Positions 1 to 27,600 of a stretch of DNA of 64,000 bases are shown here, one piece after another (position 1 is the stretch's first letter; each line of letters starts with the position of its first letter). A model generated the notes under the pieces. It did not search any database. It saw nothing but the letters and a program-made list of their open reading frames with translations, and had not been told where the DNA came from. The position numbers were made by a program, and so were the translations under genes. This DNA comes from Cheilinus undulatus (Eukaryota; Chordata; Actinopteri; Labriformes; Labridae), in contig NC_054865.1 in NCBI RefSeq assembly GCF_018320785.1, positions 45,588,898-45,652,897 of the forward strand, given 5' to 3'.

Positions 1-112
1 AAATTTTCCCATGCAAATAAATCGACAAATAACGGAGAAGATGAAGAGAAATATCAAGACGCTTATAGCAATACTGAGACAGAAAAGAGAGGAATTTTAA
101 ATAGATACACTC

Positions 113-1203
113 GATGGACATAAGAATTTGGCCACCTGACCGTAACACCAACAGGGACCGTAATGCCACTGTATTCAAATACATATACTTTTGTATTTTT
201 GTGCAAATTTATGCTCATTTCTCCTGTAGGGCATTGAGGAGGTCAGGAATTGGTGTTAGACCAGAAGGCCTGGCTTGCAATCTCTGTTCCAGCTCATCTC
301 AAAGGTGCTTGATAGGGTTGAAGTCAGGGCTCTGCGGATCAGTTAAGTTCTTTCACACCAAACTCACCAAACCATGTCTTTAAAGTGTCTGCTTTGTGCA
401 CAGGGGCAGAGTCATGTTGGAGTAGAAAGAGCCTTCTCCAAACTGTTGCCACAAAATTGGAAGCATAGCATTGTCCAAAACATCTAGGTGTGCTGAAGCA
501 TTAAGATTGTCCTTCACTGGAGATAAGTTGCCTAACTCAAACCCTGAAAATCAGCCCCGTATCATTATCCCTCCTCCACCAAACTTCACATTAGGTACAA
601 TGCAGTCATGTAAGCAGTGTTTTCCTAGCATCCACCAAACCGGTTTCCACTGCTTCACAGTCCAGTGTGGGTGTGCTTTTCATGACTCCATCCAATGCTT
701 GGCATTGGACTTGGTGATGTAAGGCTTCCATGCAGCTTCCGGGCCCTGGAAACCCATTCCATAAAACTCCTGCCACACAGTTTTTGTGCTTACATTCATG
801 CCAGTCGAAGTTCAGAACTTTCAGCAGAGTATTGGGTTGCAGAGTGACCACGTGTCTTAGCAGTTGTTGACCACACTCTGTCATTTTATGTGGTCTTACA
901 GTTTGTGGCTGAGTTGCTGTTGTTCCTAAACACTCCACTTTCTAATACTATCACCAAAAGTTGACTGTAGAATATCCAGCAAGGATGAAACTTCTAAAAT
1001 CGTCTTACTGCAAAGGTGGCATCCATCACAGTACCGTGCTTGAAGTCACTGAGCTCTTCAGAACGACCCATTTTGTATCACAAATGTTTGCAAATGGAGA
1101 CTTGCATAGGTGTTTAATTATACACCTGTGACAACACGTCTGTAGGAACACCTGAATTCAATAATTAAATGGTGTGGCCAAATACTTTTTTTCATATAAT
1201 GTA
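113..1203 (-). mobile_element. Tc1-like transposon relic with decayed transposase
   Basis: Translating the minus strand in broken frames gives Tc1 transposase pieces: MGFQGPEAAWKPYITKSN-like near 740, VPNVKFGGGGIMIRG-like near 580, NMTLPLCTK near 400 and SPDFNPIKHL near 320. Stops and frameshifts interrupt all of them. The right end (about 1170-1203, gtggccaaatactt then catataatgta) matches the terminal repeat style of fish Tc1 elements. It lies just downstream of zrsr2 exon 7, inside the gene's next intron. Confidence 0.8.
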
Positions 1204-1279
1204 CGAGCAGTCACCAATGAAATAAGTAAGCTAATCAGTTTGGTGTTAAAAGTCACAATAAAAGAGAAATAAAAGGTAC

Positions 1280-4200
1280 CTGTCTCCAAATCGACAGGCT
1301 CCAGTCTTTAGGAAGAAAGGACAGTTGGCGACGTCGCGCTCAGTCCCAAAGTTTTCAGGGTTTTCTGTCACTGGAGCCTCAGGATTCATCCACGGTCCTC
1401 CGTTATCTAACTGCAAGTCAGAAATGTAAAAAAGCTTTTTTAAAATACTGTTTGACTTCAAATTTAATAGACCTGATATTTCTTATTAAATGTGGACAGA
1501 ATTGATAAAATACACATATTTCATAGGTGTACTGGAAGGTCAAAGAAAATAAATGCTACCATATTTGTAATGGATGGTTGAATATAGTTTAATAATAATT
1601 TGGTAGACTTTGAAGAAAATCTGAAGATTCAAACTTGGACTTTTACTGGGCAGGATTATTTTACTGTTTATTAAATAATAGCGCTTTAAGGTGGTCAAAC
1701 TGTCATTAAGACCATTCTTTTTAAACAACCACCAATGCAGGGAGAAATAAAGATTAAATTTCATGCTGCTTATGCTTTTGAGCAGATATACCAAAAAAAT
1801 CATCTAAAACATTGGCTCTTAACTTGTCTCACATCATGACCCACTGCTAAGGACAAATTCCCCACCCAAATTTTTTCATTATTATATATATTTTAATCAT
1901 ATTTATTATATTATATTTTAATCATTACCGAATGGTTTCAGTGAAAAATGAGGGAGTTTGGACTTGGATAGAACAAAGGATGTAACAGAACACAGAGATG
2001 GAGACACACTCTTCAAAATAAAAGCACATCATGGCCATTTTGCTATATTTTTCCCAGGCACACATTGGAGACCCACTGAAAATGGCTTCACAATCTTCTT
2101 TTAGGTCCTAACCCACCAGTTGAGGACCAGGGTTCTAAAACAAGCTTATATGGCTTTATATATGAGATTTATTGGCTTTAGTATGAATACTTTTCCTTCT
2201 GCTTTATGATGATTAAAAATAATCGGCATGTGTGCGTTTTTACCTGGTTTTCAGCTTCATCCAACATTTTCTGAACAGCCTCCTACAAATGGTGTAAAGA
2301 CACGGCTGGTGAAAACGAGTAGAGGTCAACATACTGCAGCATCTCTGTTACTGTGTGTTAAGATCACATTAGAAAGGACTGGAAAATTTTACTGGACTTT
2401 ACGAAAGCAACTTCAATGACTGTTTTCACACAAAGTAAAAGATACATCCTTGATGTGACAGCTGAGAAGTTTTTCTCTTTGTGTGCATCTTAGTTAAGGA
2501 GTTGGATGGTTGCATGTGCCACTCAGTCAAGGAAATTTTTAACAGAACCACGTACAAAGTGAAAACACATTTGGCAAAAGATACACTCTTCTTGTGAGAA
2601 ACCTTTATCAATATATTTATCTGAATCTTCCCTTTTAGATGAGTCATAGACTAGTCAAGATTAAGTGGAAGAGGATATATTTCTTTTTTCTATCCTCCCA
2701 GGGCCTGTTTCACCTCTCTGCCTCTCCTCTCCTGCTGTTTCTGCTCTTGTTCTTCCCGTTCTCTCTTCTGCTGGGCCTCCCATTCCTCCTTAATCATGCG
2801 CTGAGAGAAAACAAAAACATTATTAGCATTCTATTTTATCAGACACTTCAGTTCATGTGTGTGCATTAATTTAGTATATAAGACAGCAACTTTCAAACTG
2901 ATGGCAATTCAGGCCTCTGTCAAACTCAACTGCTGATGTCCAATTTTGGATAATCACTCTTAGTAGTTATAAATGACATGGAGGTCAGTAAGTCTTAGAC
3001 AGCAGTTATATCTTGCTTACAATGTAGGGAGACATTGTAGGGAGCAGGCTTACTGGTGGCTATATTTAGTTATTTGAACCCCACAAATTTACCTACTGAA
3101 TGTCTGCACAAAAATGAATCAAAGATTGGTAGTAGGATTGACTCAACCGCATTGGTACCTCTATTTAATACAATAGAGCAGTTTCTGAACTATTTACCTC
3201 CTCCTCTTCTTTTCTCCTCTGTGCAGCTTCCTCCCTCTCACACCTCAGCCTGAACTCCTCCTGGGCAATCCTCTCTCTTTCCAACCACTCATCATGAAGC
3301 CGCAGCCTTAGAAAACATACCAGACACAAACCAAACAAAGATTATAAAAAATGGCAACATTTAAATTCGTATGCTAGTTCTCACAAAAGGAAGCGTAACA
3401 ATGACTAGAGAGCTACCTTTCCTGCTCAGCAATAACATCATCCTCATCATTTTCTTCATCATTTATCTCCTCTTCCTCTTCAGGTCCATTGCTGGCTCCG
3501 TTGTTTAAAACTGTAAAAGAGTTAGGTTCATATGCAGGTACAATTACATGGAATAATATTGAACATCAGCCCAAAATTAATGAAAACTTCATACCACATC
3601 CTCTGGCTTTAGCAAGAGCTTGGCGTTTACGTTTTCTTCTTTCTTTCCGTAAAGCAGCCTTGCGTTGCTTTTGACTAAAGAGAAAAAACATGACTTAAAA
3701 CAGTAAACAAATCAAAGATGTAAAATAACTCAGTAGGGTGATGTGCTACACAAGGGTTCAGACAAAACAAGGGAGGCTGAAAAAGAAGTTGAAGCTTTTG
3801 TCAACATGTGTGTAAGTGCTGTACCTGAACCACCGCAACTGATTTACTCATAAGTCTGCATTTCTGATGGTATGGGGTTGCATTAGAGCCTATGGCATGG
3901 GCAGCTAACAGATCTGGAAAGGCACTATCAATGCGGAAGTATATAGAGGTTTAAGAGCAACATATGCTCCCACCCAGACTTCTCTTTCAGGAAAGGCCTT
4001 GAATATTTCAGCAAGACAATGCTAAACCCCATACCCCATCCATCACAGGCCAGGATCTTTCACCAATAGAAAACATTTGGTACATCATAAAAACGGCAAA
4101 GAAGACCCAGGACTGTTGAGCAGCTAGAATCCTACTTCAGACAAGAATTAGACAACATTTCTATACCAAAACTCAAGCGACTGGTCTCCTTACTTTCCAA

Positions 4201-4672
4201 ACGTTTACAGGCTGCCATTAAAAGACGATGGGATGCTACACATTGGTAAACATGGTCCTATACTTTTTATGTGTTGTTGTCATTAAATTCAAAATGAGCA
4301 GATATTTTCCCTACATGGAAAAATGTCTCAGTCTCAATATCTAGTAAAGATGTTAAGAACCCCATGAGGATTTGTGCCCATCAGTAAAACACGGGGTGTA
4401 AGTTAGGCTTCATATAGTTATAAATAAGACCAAACTGTATCGTTGTATCTGGCTAGTAACCTTAATAGTCAGTGATGAGGTAAAAGCATTATGTACCGTT
4501 GAGATGTTAATCAAATTTCACGACCAGACAGCATTCTAACCACATTCAGTTTGTTCACAGTATAAATTTTGTGCACCCCCAAGTCAAAATTAGATCAAAT
4601 CATCCAAAAAAGAAGCATGAAAAAAACGAACCTTAAAAGAGGAGCAGAAACCTGCGGAGTTGACGCTGCCAT
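1280..4672 (-). CDS. zrsr2: zrsr2, 5' part (exons 1-7): U2AF35-related minor-spliceosome factor
   Basis: Seven coding exons read in frame on the minus strand: 4632-4672, 3595-3674, 3417-3510, 3198-3306, 2714-2800, 2244-2282 and 1280-1410 (581 nt, about 193 aa), all with GT-AG borders. The start is the ATG at 4672 (MAASTPQVSAPLL). Next come a basic stretch (KERRKRKRQALAKAR), an acidic stretch (EEEEEINDEENDEDD), and a long Arg/Glu-rich helix containing LRLHDEWLERERIAQEEF. The last exon reads NPEAPV then ANCPFFLKTGACRFGD, the start of the first CCCH zinc finger; the intron splits the codon after GD. This order matches vertebrate ZRSR2 (URP), which recognises the 3' splice site of U12-type introns. 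The UHM domain, second zinc finger and RS tail must lie left of base 1. A Tc1 relic sits in intron 1 and another just downstream of exon 7. Identity is from recalled family sequence; the exon frames are directly seen. Confidence 0.9.
1808..2140. mobile_element. Probable hAT-type non-autonomous element
   Basis: The left end (ttggctcttaacttgt, then acccactgctaagg) and right end (acccaccagttgaggacc, then gggttctaaa) look like inverted 'ggttctcaac' ends of fish hAT MITEs. Identity of the ends is weak and no target-site duplication was confirmed. It lies in zrsr2 intron 6. Confidence 0.4.
3775..4370 (+). mobile_element. Tc1-like transposon relic in zrsr2 intron 1
   Basis: The plus strand carries broken Tc1 transposase text: LLMVWGC near 3865, IFQQDNAKPHTPS near 4000 and DLSPIENIWYIIK near 4055, followed by a terminal region containing aatgtctcagtctcaatatc. 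It belongs to the same subfamily as the copy at 32636-33573. No intact frame remains. Confidence 0.75.
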
Positions 4673-4960
4673 CGTAGCTAACAGAAGCTAGCTGGAGTTA
4701 GCACCCGAACATATGTAAGCCGTAGTCAATCAGATATTTTCATTTATGTTCAGTAAAAAAAAAACATATACCAATGCGTACTCTGAGGGTGAATTTTGGG
4801 CTTAGAATGGATTTGGTTTGTCAGGGTAATATTCAAACTAAACCCATTTCAATTGCTGCAAATGCTTACTAGCTGCATGCGAAGTTGTTTGGCTTTTGAA
4901 CGACAGCGGAAGAGGCGGGGTTGATAGAAAAAACTTCCGGGTCAAAATAAGAGCGTTTTG
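4673..4960 (-). promoter_or_regulatory. zrsr2 5' UTR and probable promoter
   Basis: The stretch upstream of the zrsr2 ATG holds a GCGGAAGAGGCGGGG run (ETS and Sp1-like, about 4908-4920) and ACTTCCGG (ETS/GABP-like, about 4931-4938), a typical housekeeping promoter signature. No TATA box is obvious. The transcription start cannot be placed. Confidence 0.45.
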
Positions 4961-5219
4961 TTTTCATTTAGTTTTCCAATATATACAGGTAATTTATACC
5001 TTTTTTCGAGTGTCATATCCCAACGTTTGGTATCTTTACAAAAGACAAGGGGGTTAAATTTTTATGAGATAATATTTTTTTTTTTATCATGGATAAATTC
5101 TATATCCACAAATGTACATTGTTTAAGCCCCCTTGGTCTCAGGGATATATCGAACCTCTTATGACTTGCATGGGTTTTTATTTCTAATAATGTCTCAGTA
5201 ATAGACATAATGGATTTGT

Positions 5220-5465
5220 GACAATAATAATAATGTTGTTTGGGCTTAACATGTAGCCTGGGTTTTGATCAGGTTTTGATCCTATTTAGGTTCTCTTCCT
5301 TTGAGTGTTCTATTGTTGTTGCTTTGCTGTCTTTATCTCGTTGAGTTCTGCTGCTTTGTTTTTCTGCATGTCAAAGCACTTTGTAAATCATTGTTTTTAA
5401 AAGTGCTATATAAATAAAGCTATTATTATTATTGTATTATTATTGTTATTATTATTATTATTTTA
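5220..5465 (+). repeat. Retroposon 3' tail ending in an ATT microsatellite
   Basis: The segment ends aagtgctatataaataaag followed by an (ATT)n-like tract, the usual end of a teleost LINE/SINE tail family. A second copy in the opposite direction lies at 14141-14260. Confidence 0.55.
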
Positions 5466-6761
5466 TTGAAGTTACTCAAAATATTGTAGCATTTAAATGG
5501 ATTAAAATATTTTCTCAGTCTTTGAAAAAGATAGTAAAGGAAGTGTCTTGAGTTTAATGCTTTTTCATTTTTGTTATTGTATCATCTGTACTTTCTTAAA
5601 TTATTTGACTTTACTTTAAATAGGTTTAATTATTTTATGTTAACTTACAGGGCTTTTTCATGTTATCAATATTATATTATTATATTATTAAGTAACTACT
5701 TTGTTTTTTTATTTGATTTTATCCAAATATGCCACTTTGAGAGAGCTGTAAAATGTTCATTTGTCAAATCACCTGTTTTTTTCATTGAAAATAATAAATG
5801 AAGGAGTTAATAAAACAAAAAGTTTTCAAACAACAAAAAGCAAAAAGTTTTAACAGTAATTAAAATAACAGACAGTAAATATTAAGAAAAAGCCAGGCAA
5901 AAGGCTTGACGTAAAGTCTGGCCAATCTAACCAAATGTGTTAACAAGTTTCAGCTTTCTTTAAAATCTGTTATTAGTGAGATCATGAGTAAGTTATTTTG
6001 CAACTTAAAAAAGAATGCTGTACAGTGGAGGAAAAGTGTTTCTGTATATGAATTACCAAGTTTCACAAAACCTTTCCAACAGATTTCTACAAGAACAAAT
6101 ACCATAAGTCATAATATAATTAAATATTCTCTTCTATTGCAATACTCCCTAACAGGTCAAGATTTCCATGAAATGTTCTGAAATAGATAAGACTTTGAAC
6201 GGGAACAAATCTGCTGCTGTCTACTGTCTTTTACCTTAAATTTTTGCATGAATGATGAGAAGTACTTTTTACCATATAAATTTAAGTGCTTGGAAATGTA
6301 TTAGTATTGCAAAATCAGCACAGCATAGACAGGTCACATTTGTATGATTTCCTTTATTTGCCAAGTTACTGGCAAAGGCACTGAACAGAAACCTTACTGT
6401 TGACAAGAAAGCTGTGTTAATAATAGTAAAAATATATATATATATATATAAAAAAAACTTAAGTAAAAGAAGTGTTATTAAGTGCTTGAATGCCATACAG
6501 TCCTAAAGTATAACTGTGATGCTATGTGTGACTTATGTGCTTATTTGCTTTTTACTTTATATTTTTCACATTTTCAGTAAGCAGTAAAACATTAATAATA
6601 CTAGATGATATAACTTCTGGAAATGAAGGGTTTTGCTATGTCTCCATTAAATCACCATTGTTTTCATGGAGTCTACTGGTGCCAGAATCGTTCCCAAAAA
6701 CAGAAACTGTTGAGCTGAGCTGTTGCAAAGGTAGAGCAGTGATTTGTGTGAACTTCAGCTT

Positions 6762-6767
6762 TTTATT
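6762..6767 (-). terminator. Candidate poly(A) signal of tm6sf1
   Basis: AATAAA on the minus strand lies about 32 nt after the tm6sf1 stop at 6799-6801. It would give a very short 3' UTR, so later signals may also be used. Confidence 0.35.
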
Positions 6768-6798
6768 CAAGCACTGTCAGCATCCCCGGCACTCTGAG

Positions 6799-12967
<6,169 letters not shown>

Positions 12968-13497
12968 CGTGGTGGAGGTTGGAGCGGTTTGCTTTGGCCA
13001 GGAAATGTAAGGTTAAAATAATTCAAGCGCAGAAACTCCCATGTTGAAGCTGTTAGTGATATTAACACGACAGAGGAGAGAAGTCACCGTGTGTCTGTTG
13101 ATGTTAACACGGTACAAACTTGCTCTTCCGCCGCTGTATGCATGCTCCGTCTTGTTCATCTGGTCTTTCTCGCTCTCTCTCCTCTTCTCCTGAAGCTTAC
13201 CTTCCTCTTATCCTGACTATTACCTCCTGCCACTCAAACACGCGCGCGCTCCCGTGCACGTTCCCACGTTCTGATTGACAGGAAAAAGAGAAAGATCGAG
13301 TATCTCTCTTTATCCATCTACATTGATAAGCTTTTAATTTTTAGACGTAGAACAATCAGATTTTGTAATTTTATTAATTGTAAATAGACTCTAAGATTAT
13401 TATTTTTAGGCTAAAGCTGTTACTCTGACATCTAGCGGTGGATTGTGACTTTTTTTTTATTTTATAATTTTTTATCTCGACGAATATGCAAATTCTA

Positions 13498-13737
13498 TGG
13501 AAGCCCATTTCTGCCAAATAAAAAAGAATAAAATGTGAAAGTAAGGCAATTCTTAAAAAAAGAAAACCTAAGCCCTAATTATGAGATAAAAATTCGAAAT
13601 TATGTGATAAAAATTATGGGATTAAAAAGCTTTTTAATCCCATAATTTTAATCTCATAATTATGATTTAGGATTCATTTTTCTATAATTGCCTAACATCC
13701 ACATTTTTCTATTTTAAGTGGCAGAAATGGGCTTCCA
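13498..13737. mobile_element. Foldback MITE with TA target duplication
   Basis: A 240 bp near-perfect inverted repeat centred near 13629. The ends TGGAAGCCCATTTCTGCCA and TGGCAGAAATGGGCTTCCA are exact reverse complements and are flanked by TA on both sides (13496-13497 and 13738-13739). The structure fits a Tc1/mariner-type MITE. It lies between the tm6sf1 and btbd1 starts. Confidence 0.8.
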
Positions 13738-14140
13738 TAAAATACAGACAAACAAACATAAAGACAAGTCAGATACAACATAAGTTGAGTGACTGTAGAG
13801 AAGAATTAAAGAAAAATTCAAACAGTATGGGTAAATATGTAAAGGCAATGACAAATAATAAGTAGATAAAAAGGGAAATCAAATAATATTTTTTAAACAA
13901 ACAGAAATGTAGGGCTATCTCAAATCAAATTAAATCTATTTGATAAGATATTTATCTTTAGAGCTTTCATGTTTCCGAGATGTACTTAAGAGCTTCAACT
14001 CATTCGTCTACTGAGTCAGATTATTGCTAAAATACCTGCACTTATGAAAAAGGAATTTTCCAAGTAAAATCAAACAAATTCCAAGTTTCCATCTGCAACA
14101 AAAATACCAAACTTCATATCTTTTACAGTTGGGAAACATC

Positions 14141-14260
14141 TAATAATAATAATGATAACTTTATTTGAATAGCACTTTTAAAAACATGGATTTCCAAAGT
14201 GATTTGACATGTGAAGAAGCAATCAGAAGAACAAAGCAACAAACCCCAAACAAAAGACAA
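14141..14260 (-). repeat. Retroposon 3' tail, minus orientation
   Basis: Contains aataataatgataacttta then tagcacttttaaaaacatgg, the reverse complement of the tail at 5220-5465 apart from point changes. Confidence 0.5.
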
Positions 14261-15235
14261 GAAGACAGAACAGATACCAACGACATCAGCAGAATTTAAA
14301 ACACTTAAAGTATCAACCATAAATATGATCAAGATAATAATTCAACAACATAGTGAGACATCAAGATTTCAGACATCATGTGATGCCATGCAAACTGAGA
14401 CATCACAAGACATCAATCAGAGTGCAGGCACTAAGACATCATAGACATCGTCAGAAAGCAGATATAACATTGGCATCATAAGTAATAAACGCAATAGGAA
14501 TCCATTAGTAAATCTCATTCTCAAGAACTGGTTTCTGGAGTAGATCTCATTTAAAATCTTAAAATTCAGTATTTTCACTTTTGGAGGCAATGGGTATGAG
14601 AGAAAACGTTGCATTTTCTTCTGACTGGGTTAGGGTAAAACTGTTGTAACAAATATGTCTAATAAATTTGTTGGTATATTTATCATCACACAAGTCAGTG
14701 TCTTGAATGCAGAGCTATGGATAATGTCCTCTTTAACCATGTCTCAAGGAAGCTGGTATGGCTATTATCTATCCTTAATGTACATTTAGGTTGAAATATC
14801 TTATTAAATTGATTTAAACGTCACAAATTTCTGTCATCATCCATAAAATGAGCAACAGCCCAAATTCTTTGGAACACCAATCTTCTAAATACACTGACTT
14901 TTTTCAGAAGTAGGCTACATTATTCCAGCTGGGGTGTTTTGTGGAGTGAAGTTGTGTTTATCAATCAGTTTCCTTCCAGCAGGACTTGCTGCAGAAATGC
15001 TTTTTCTTATGTAACTCTGTGTTTTAGGTAATCTCATTCATCTATTTTTCTCTATTCTGAGAGATAGTTGCTATTCTTGCTTTTTCGTTGTCTTCTGATG
15101 GCATTCCATGTTTTTTACGCTTCACGAATTATCAATAAAGTTTACTGCAAAAAAATTGTTTTGATAGACTTGTGCGCATGCGTCATCACTGGAGCTACGC
15201 GAGCTAGTGAGCAGCTAGCTAAACATCAAAGAACG

Positions 15236-15265
15236 ATGGCGTCTGCTGTGATGGATAACACGTAA
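15236..15265 (+). other. Nine-codon upstream ORF in the btbd1 5' leader
   Basis: ATGGCGTCTGCTG begins a nine-codon frame (MASAVMDNT) closed by TAA at 15263-15265, 95 nt before the btbd1 ATG. The +4 G gives a fair initiation context. It matters only if transcription starts upstream of 15236, which the NRF1-like site makes plausible. Confidence 0.4.
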
Positions 15266-15359
15266 AAAAATAAAATCTCATGAGGTTCGGTCGGTGCAAG
15301 TTCTTGCGTCGATAACGGTCCTTGAATAGATATATAATACGAAATATAAGGGTGTTGTT

Positions 15360-24060
<8,701 letters not shown>

Positions 24061-24626
24061 ACTGAACATGTGTCTACAGGTATACTGGACCAGAGAGATC
24101 TTAGACTGCTGGGAAGACTGGACTGCTGGAGTTAAACGTAGTGCCTCATGAACCTAGGAATAAAGAATGTGTGCGTGTTTGATGGTGTGCGTGTAATAAT
24201 GTACAGACATAATGAGGAATGTGGAAACAGTCAGAGTTGTGATAAATCACAGCTCAAGTGTGGAAAAAATCTTTTTGGGCATGAACTCACAGCTGTAAAT
24301 GATCAAAATTCTGATGTGTGTCTGTGTGTTATCAGTAGACCACCAGTGTAGGAGTCTCTTCTGCACAAGTGAAAGGACAAAGACGATTACCATTTGTTGG
24401 TCGATGCCATCTCACTTTATTTTGTCACCTTTTGCTGGTGCATATACCAGTAGTATAATAACTGCGTATCTTTTATTGTGCACTGTTCTCATTTATTTGA
24501 CTGCCATCGTCAGTACAATTGGTTTTTATGCATTGTTCCATGTGTGTTCTGTAACTTTGCCAGTGGTACATGTTGTTGTAATTTGACTTCATGATTGCTT
24601 AGCACTTCATCGAAAATGTAAATAAA
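24061..24626 (+). other. btbd1 3' UTR with AATAAA at 24621-24626
   Basis: From the btbd1 stop to the first well-placed AATAAA (24621-24626) there is about 560 nt without repeats that I recognise. Treating this as the 3' UTR is inference; no transcript evidence is available. Confidence 0.5.
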
Positions 24627-27600
24627 ACAACAAGCAAAAAGAGAAGCTTTCTGAGTCTTATAATCCAATAAATTAAAAAAAAAGGGACATTTAAAAGCCT
24701 TAACACCAAATGTTTATTTCCCTGATAAACTCCACAAACATGAGGCTGGGCCTGGTTCATCATGTTTTTGTCACTAGGTGGTGCTAGATACTCCATGTTT
24801 TCAGGCGGAGTAGATGACATGAACTGAGGCATTTTATTGGCTCCCAACTTCAGGGTTTCATTTCTGAGGGGGTGAGAGAGGATAGTGATGAAAAAAATAA
24901 TAAATCACAGATTGTATTATTATGTTCACTAGAAATACAGCTGTGGTGTCCAACAATACATTATATTGCAAGGCATTACTGAATACCATGTTCCTTCTAC
25001 AGCTCAGTCTTTAACTTTATATCCAACCTTTTCTTCGGGCTTTGCAGATAAAATCTGCAACAAGAGAAACTCCACTTCTTAAACATAACTCTAGTTTTTC
25101 ATAATTATTCATCCAGAAGAAACAAACATTAATGGAAAACTTTTTTTCTAAAACAGTCGCACTTTATGCCATCATAGATGGGGAAGTAAACAGAAAATGA
25201 ATCTCAGTCTCAACTTTATTTAACTCACACAACAAACTTTATCCTCCTCTGTGGTGACAGTAAACCTGCAGGTTTCTTTTTTGTTACTGAAGTATACATT
25301 TGCTTAAATTATTTGTGATATTGAAACATGTTTATTGACTTGGTTAATGAAAGATTGTACAGTGATAGAGGAGAAAAACAGCATATAATTTTGATGCACA
25401 AAACTAGTGTTGTAGCATTTAAGAACGGTGTTGGTCTTGAGACCGGTCTCAAGATGCCTTTTGAAAGTCTTGTCTTGTCTTTCGGACTCGAAAGCATTTT
25501 TACTCGGTCTTATTTCGGTTTCAGACTGGCCGGGCTTGAGATTTTCCATCAAGACTAGTCAAGATCTGCTATTCTTCAACTTCATTACTGTGATAATAAG
25601 GAGCAGCACTTACTTAAACAACAACTAGCTACACCTGCAAAAAACTTGGACATCAGTCCATCTTATTTCTAGTCAGAAATATCTCTGAACACTAACTTTA
25701 GGCCCCATTCACCTGAAAAATCTAGATAAACATCTCATTTTCAGATATTTGAAATAATTCAGGTCTTGTCAGTTGCATTTAAATACATACAAGGGTTTAT
25801 TTTTTTCACAATAAATTAATTAAACCAATTGAAGATTTGAGATTTTTGCATGTTGTGCTTTGAAAGAGTTGCAGACACCTTGTTCTTACCTGTCAAATGT
25901 ATTAAAAGAAAAGAAAAATTATGCTTAAACTTTCCTACCCTGCATGATAGATGTTGGAGGTTGTACAGTATTTGTTCACACCAAAAATAGTGATAAACTG
26001 TTTTTCTCCTCTAGAATATTGGATTGTTTTACCTCAAACTTGTGTCATGGTGAATCCACATCGGAAGTTCAGAAGCATTATGGAGTATCACAAATTTAAC
26101 AGAGAATAAATCAAATTTTATCAAATTTAGAAGAATAAAAAGCAAAGGAAGACATACTTTATTGATCCCTAAAGGGAAATTCATTTTCATGCCTCCACAC
26201 AGAGGATAGCAGCCCTTGCCTGCTTGTCCTGCAGTATCTTAAGAATACTTTTTAAAGTTCAGTACAAATCTCCACTATGACTCAGTGATGAACTGATTTT
26301 ATTTTGGAGGTCAAAGTTGAAGGTCTTATGGCCAGCCCTGTTAATATTTCTAAGAATCACCTCAGTCAACATCATGTAAGGTGACATCAGCGCATCTGAC
26401 CAATCAGCAGTGGCCAAGAGCATCTCAAACTTCCTGTTTCCTCCAGAACTCGAGAAGGACAGTTTTACATCTCTTTTGGTCCCATTCTAACAGCACTGAA
26501 TTCATGAAAAGTTGATGAAACTCACACATCATTAGGGCGATTAGTGCTAAATGCTATGATAAGTTTGTTTGAAATTCTACTAATAACTGTAATTTTAGCT
26601 GAAAAATAGAGGAACCATATTTGATCATACACCCATTTAGGGGAGAGAAAAGATCTCTATGTTAGGAAAGATGGCCAATTCATCTATCAACCATAATCAG
26701 GGTATTTTCTTGACTAATAACTCATTATAATATCAGATAGTATTCTATAGTGCTGTTAGATTGTGGCCACAGGTTTGTTAAAAAGTTAAAGGGTGATCTG
26801 GTGGTAAATTTCATTAATTTATAAAACAATTCCAAGGTATAAATAGCCAAATAGGTGGGATTTCTGGCTAGTTGCATAACCTCATAACAGTTTTGTTACA
26901 TTTATATGTTTTATATTATTTTCTGTTTTCTCTGTGAGCCTTACTTCTGCTTAATTTAGACATTCAATATGTATGATTTTTCTGGGTTGTGTGATGGGAT
27001 TTTAAAGTAAAATAAATGGTTTGAGTTAGGGCTGTCACGATATCAGATTTTCACTTCATGATTATCGTGGGCAAAAAATATTATCATGATTTTAATAAAA
27101 AAATTAAATGATAATGGGATAATTAATCTAATTTATCTTTTACTTTATTTATGTTGTGTTCTCTCTTTTGGCAGATGAATTGCACTCAAAGTACCTGTCT
27201 AAGGAGGTACTGCAGCTGCTGTGTCATTGAGGAGGGTCAGTGTTTGTGTGTGAGGAGATGATAATAAAATGATAATGATATGATATGACTATGATAATAA
27301 AACTGAAAAACAGCTAGCACTGTCACTTCCTCATAAACTCTGCAAACCTCAGTAATGCAACAGAACATCCTTTAGGATTAGTGGTGCTCTTATTCCACCA
27401 GAAAAGAAAGCTCCTCTGTCTGCAGAAAGCTACCATGCTGAAAGCTACCTGCAGCACAGAGATGAAGTGCTTTTAAATTACATAATCCACACAATCATTG
27501 GAGAAAGGCGGTGGATGCATGGACACTTTAGACGGCTGTGAGTGGGCTTTGACGAGGAGGGTGATCCACGGAGGCTGTCAGGTGAGTCACCAGGACCTGA

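Larger units (their letters stand above)
4961..6798. other. Intergenic zrsr2-tm6sf1, AT-rich
   Basis: No coding exon seen. It contains a retroposon-like 3' tail with an ATT microsatellite (5220-5465) and a TA run (6431-6449). The end next to tm6sf1 probably carries its 3' UTR; the remainder is AT-rich with only short chance ORFs. Confidence 0.5.
12968..15359. promoter_or_regulatory. Intergenic region between head-to-head tm6sf1 and btbd1
   Basis: 2.4 kb separates the two start codons. Near btbd1 there is TGCGCATGCGTCA (15173-15185), close to the NRF1 consensus and overlapping a CRE-like TGCGTCA. Near tm6sf1 the DNA is CpG-richer (13080-13270). Between them lie a foldback MITE (13498-13737), a retroposon tail (14141-14260) and AT-rich DNA without recognised coding sequence. 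Confidence 0.45.

Noticed and set aside
1280-4672. U12-type introns in zrsr2, since the gene serves the minor spliceosome
   Set aside because: None of the six donors has the ATATCCTT or GTATCCTT consensus; all look U2-type.
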